Shown: positions 63,401-64,000 of the stretch, piece by piece | Layout: each line of letters starts with the position of its first letter | How positions within the stretch are numbered: the stretch's first letter is position 1 | NCBI GenBank assembly: GCA_947494565.1 | Contig: CANLVG010000003.1 | Span: 248,001-312,000 of the forward strand | Direction of reading: 5' to 3' | Source of the DNA: an uncultured Flavobacteriaceae bacterium | GTDB taxonomy: Bacteria > Bacteroidota > Bacteroidia > Flavobacteriales > Flavobacteriaceae | Length of the DNA: 64,000 nt | Notes under the pieces: generated by a model | Told to the model about the DNA's origin: nothing | Databases searched by the model: none | Seen by the model: only the letters and a program-made list of their open reading frames with translations | Translations under genes and position numbers: made by a program

Positions 63401-64000
63401 TTGGAAAGTTATGCGTTTCGGCCTTTAAGGAGATGACGGACTCAAATTCCTCTTCTGTATAAAAATCAGGTTTGTCTGCCGTTTTCGGAGCAAATTGCAC
63501 CACTTTCGGACCTTTTATAAAGGCAACATTGTCTTTATAGGCCGACACAATATCGTTTGGATTTTCTTGCGAGGTTTTCTTAATGAGCTTAAAGAGTGAG
63601 GTCGGCTTCTCTTCACCGTCAATGACGAAGGTGCCATTAAAGATTTTATGACGACAGTGTTCCGAGTTCACCTGACTGAAACCAAAGACTTCTGAATCGG
63701 TCAGTTTGCGACCCATTTTTTCTGCCAAGCCATTGAGGTAAGATACCTCTTCATCATTTAATGCCAACCCTTCTTGTTGATTATAGGCGGCAATATCATC
63801 AATCTCCAAAATGGCTTCGGGCTGTACGTCAATTGTATAAACTCCTTGGCCCAAACCATTGTATTTTTGTGAAATCATCGGGTCAAAATCGCTAAAAGCC
63901 TCATTGACTCTTTGAAATTCCTCAATCCTACGGATACCCGAAACACCCATATTTTGGGTAATCTCCGTGGCATTCGTACTCCATGGGGTAATCATGGCGG
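60474..64000 (-). CDS. purL: Phosphoribosylformylglycinamidine synthase, single-chain PurL (partial, N-terminus outside the window)
   Basis: At least 1175 residues are visible. The reading frame is open to the right edge, and residues before the Met at 63995 continue in frame, so about 50 to 60 N-terminal residues lie outside. Signatures include [42 protein letters not shown], the Mg/ATP stretch [23 protein letters not shown], and a C-terminal glutaminase with [14 protein letters not shown] (nucleophile Cys) and HGEGKFSLP plus a final [16 protein letters not shown] region. The large form joins the synthase and glutaminase in one chain. It acts at step four of purine biosynthesis. Confidence 0.97.
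   Translation of the reverse strand, partial: [1174 protein letters not shown]

Overview
The window looks like a chromosomal segment of a marine-type Flavobacteriaceae bacterium (phylum Bacteroidota). The reasons are -7 promoter boxes of the TAnnTTTG type, the near absence of Shine-Dalgarno sequences, a type IX secretion sorting domain on a large secreted protein, families typical of the group (DUF4870, HYC_CC_PP, four-helix-bundle proteins, HTTM-like membrane proteins), and lipoproteins with short Bacteroidota-style lipoboxes. No rRNA, tRNA or CRISPR array was seen.

Positions 1 to about 23,170 look like an integrated, mobilisable genomic island. From left to right it holds: (a) a tightly packed leftward operon, 4984 to 1, encoding a C5-cytosine DNA methyltransferase, a phosphoribosyltransferase-like protein, an ORC/CDC6-like P-loop ATPase and an unrecognised protein that runs off the left edge; this is a candidate defence or conflict system without a visible nuclease; (b) a minimal mobilisation module of a MobC-like protein, a relaxase and a small membrane protein, with inverted repeats that could be oriT, followed by an excisionase-like HTH gene and a membrane protein of unknown role; (c) a mercury-type operon (ArsR regulator, MerTP, GDCCVxC protein, CDF-like transporter) without merA; (d) a rightward copper/silver resistance cluster (HYC_CC_PP protein, CusA-type RND pump, TolC-like outer-membrane protein, metal-binding lipoprotein, acetolactate-decarboxylase-like lipoprotein, Cu+ P-type ATPase, CusB-type adaptor); (e) a tyrosine recombinase at the right end, separated from mnmE by repeat-rich DNA.

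From mnmE (23,170) to the right edge the genes are mostly housekeeping or ordinary accessory genes: mnmE, a coiled-coil exported protein, a DUF4870 protein, dnaN, a SAM hydrolase/chlorinase-family protein, a PhoH-family NTPase and purC. Next come a small leftward operon (TfoX-like protein, arginase-family protein, TraB-like lipoprotein, zinc alcohol dehydrogenase), two secreted peptidases (M1 and M28), an MFS transporter coupled to a propeller/NTF2 fusion protein, and trehalose metabolism (an OtsA-OtsB fusion divergent from a GH15 enzyme). They are followed by a PLP decarboxylase, a complete fatty-acid beta-oxidation operon (MarR regulator, multifunctional hydratase/dehydrogenase, thiolase, acyl-CoA dehydrogenase) interrupted by a four-helix-bundle gene, an acyl-CoA ligase, a 1591-residue secreted multidomain protein with six Ig-like repeats, an HTTM-like membrane pair, and purL, which is cut by the right edge.

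The most interesting regions are the methyltransferase-PRTase-ATPase operon at the left edge, the structured non-coding DNA in the mobilisation region (5170-5225, 6970-7023, 8511-8643), the acetolactate-decarboxylase-like lipoprotein inside the copper cluster, and the mer-type operon without a reductase. All functional statements come from reading motifs and from remembered families; no database search was run.
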